From positions 6,021,001 through 6,085,000 of the forward strand of contig NZ_JAQFII010000001.1 of assembly GCF_029504575.1 (NCBI RefSeq): DNA of 64,000 nt, read 5' to 3'. Origin of the DNA: Streptomyces sp. SPB162 (lineage in GTDB: Bacteria > Actinomycetota > Actinomycetes > Streptomycetales > Streptomycetaceae). Under the pieces are notes generated by a model. That model made no database searches, was not told the DNA's origin, and saw only the letters and a program-made list of their open reading frames with translations. Both the position numbers and the translations under genes were made by a program. This document shows positions 62,957 through 64,000 of this stretch, piece after piece; the stretch's first letter is position 1; each line of letters starts with the position of its first letter.

Positions 62957-63106
62957 CAAGGGTACGGGCGGCCGGACGACCCCGGTGGGGCCGTGGCATC
63001 AACCGTTCGATGGATTCCGGAACCGCTCCTCTCCCTGATGGCGGCGGCGGACCGACCGGACAGCCTGGGAGGACCGCAGGCAGGCCGATCCAGGAGGGTC
63101 CGATAC
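62957..63106. promoter_or_regulatory. Divergent region between the kinase and ABC permease genes
   Basis: 150 bases holding both promoters; AGGAGG lies before GTG 63107. No repeat operator is clear. Confidence 0.35.
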
Positions 63107-64000
63107 GTGTTCGTCGCACTCCGTGACATCAGATTCGCCAAAGGGCGGTTCGCCCTGATGGGCGTCGTCGTCACCCTCATCACCACGCTCGTCGTGTTCC
63201 TGTCCGGCCTGACGGGCGGGCTCGGGCGCGACGCCTCGTCGGCCGTCGACGAGCTGCCGGTGAGTGACATCGTGTTCGGCGCCCCGGCCGGCGCCGCCGC
63301 CGAGGTGTCGTTCAGCAGCAGCACGATCAGCGCCGCCCAGGCCGCCGCCTGGGCGAACGTCCTCGGGGTTGGCTCGGCACAGCCGCTCGGCGTCGCGATG
63401 ACCCGGGCCTCGGGCGCTGCCGCCGCGGGCTCGGTGAGCCTCTTCGGCGGCTCGGCGGACCTGCTGCCGCCGCTGCTCTCCGGCACCGCCCCGCGCGACG
63501 GCCAGGTCGCGGTGAGCGAGTCGGTCGCGAACACCTACGGCGTCGGCCCCGGCGGGACGCTCGGGCTCGGCACCGAGCGGCTGACGGTCTCGGGGATCAC
63601 CGCCACCCGCTCGTACGGGCACGCCGCGACCGTCTGGACCACCCTCGCCACCTGGCAGCGCGTCAGCGGGCAGCGGCAGCCCACCGTGCTCGCCCTCCGG
63701 CACCCGGGAGCGGACCACGGAGCGGTCGACGCGGCGCAGGGGACGAGGGCCGTCGGGCGTGGTGACGCGCTGGTGGGGATCGACGGCTACCAGGCCGAGC
63801 ACCTCAGCCTGCAATTGATCCAGGTGTTCCTGTTCGCGGTGAGCGCCCTGGTGACCGGCGCGTTCTTCACGGTCTGGACGGTGCAGCGCAAGCCCGACGT
63901 CGCGGTCCTCAAAGCCCTCGGGGCGAGCGGCGGCTATCTGGTGCGCGACGCGCTCGCGCAGGCGCTGGCCGTCCTCGGCGGCGGGGCACTGCTCGGCGGC
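63107..64000 (+). CDS. ABC transporter permease, FtsX/MacB-like, partial
   Basis: Starts at GTG 63107, eight bases after AGGAGG, and runs off the window after 298 codons. VFVALRDIRFAKGRFALMGV is the usual start of two-component-linked ABC permeases, followed by a first span (VTLITTLVVFLSGLTGGLG). An extracytoplasmic MacB-type domain follows (SDIVFGAPAGAAAEVSFSSS, DGQVAVSESVANTYGVGPGG). The FtsX core begins at LQLIQVFLFAVSALVTGAFF and VWTVQRKPDVAVLKALGAS. A cognate ATPase is expected just outside the window. Confidence 0.88.
   Translation, partial: MFVALRDIRFAKGRFALMGVVVTLITTLVVFLSGLTGGLGRDASSAVDELPVSDIVFGAPAGAAAEVSFSSSTISAAQAAAWANVLGVGSAQPLGVAMTRASGAAAAGSVSLFGGSADLLPPLLSGTAPRDGQVAVSESVANTYGVGPGGTLGLGTERLTVSGITATRSYGHAATVWTTLATWQRVSGQRQPTVLALRHPGADHGAVDAAQGTRAVGRGDALVGIDGYQAEHLSLQLIQVFLFAVSALVTGAFFTVWTVQRKPDVAVLKALGASGGYLVRDALAQALAVLGGGALLGG

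Overview
The window is very GC-rich actinobacterial DNA of the Streptomyces type. It carries the sporulation regulator whiI, a ROK-regulated xylFGH-type cluster beside an ngcEFG-type cluster, a gamma-butyrolactone-receptor-like TetR protein, and a coproporphyrin-dependent haem route. From 12.7 kb rightwards the gene order (XRE-MurA, aconitase, ngcEFG, rok7B7, xylFGH, dxs, APC permease, fadB/fadA, RNase D, whiI, DUF3000, hemE, hemY, hemQ, ... msrB, murC) agrees with what I remember of the S. coelicolor SCO5998-SCO6061 core region. That synteny is recalled, not computed.

Layout. 1-8.8 kb is mixed and partly accessory: a DUF2064/GT2 pair, a polysaccharide deacetylase, a cytochrome b561/molybdopterin fusion with a small membrane partner, a GH15 hydrolase, a fatty acid desaturase cut by an in-frame stop, and a PyrF-like decarboxylase. 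8.8-12.7 kb is a mobile-element scar: a decayed IS630-type transposase, the N-terminus of a lost integrase, a 3' piece of tRNA-Arg(UCU), a recombinase-like protein lacking catalytic residues, an excisionase and an intact tyrosine integrase. 12.7-17.5 kb holds an XRE-MurA fusion divergent from aconitase, separated by a region with three matching palindromes and an iron box. 17.5-26.5 kb holds two sugar ABC transporters around a ROK regulator. 26.6-35.2 kb holds dxs, an APC transporter, a membrane glycosyltransferase, a DsbA-like protein lacking CxxC, and a coupled cell-wall protein/SPFH pair. 35.2-46.2 kb (minus then plus) holds beta-oxidation, RNase D, whiI, DUF3000 and haem genes. 46.2-51.1 kb (minus) holds a secreted peptidase followed by a tightly overlapping four-gene unit: a DUF692 (MNIO) enzyme, a small partner, a membrane protein whose tail is a Cys/Gly/Ser octapeptide repeat, and a tail-less paralogue. 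51.2-64 kb holds PTH2, a phosphopantetheinyl transferase, a Gfo/Idh/MocA oxidoreductase, the TetR regulator with an ARE-like operator, AIM24, an ABC pair, an OlsB/OlsA-like acyltransferase pair, MsrB, MurC, a two-component system, and a divergent FtsX-type permease running off the end.

Two points matter most. First, eight conserved genes carry an indel of one base (two in aconitase), mostly in G or C runs; several are housekeeping genes, so uncorrected consensus errors are more likely than eight real pseudogenes. Second, the best candidate for an undescribed system is the DUF692 unit at 47.9-51.1 kb. An iron-dependent peptide-modifying enzyme family sits translationally coupled to a membrane protein with seven regularly spaced tail cysteines.
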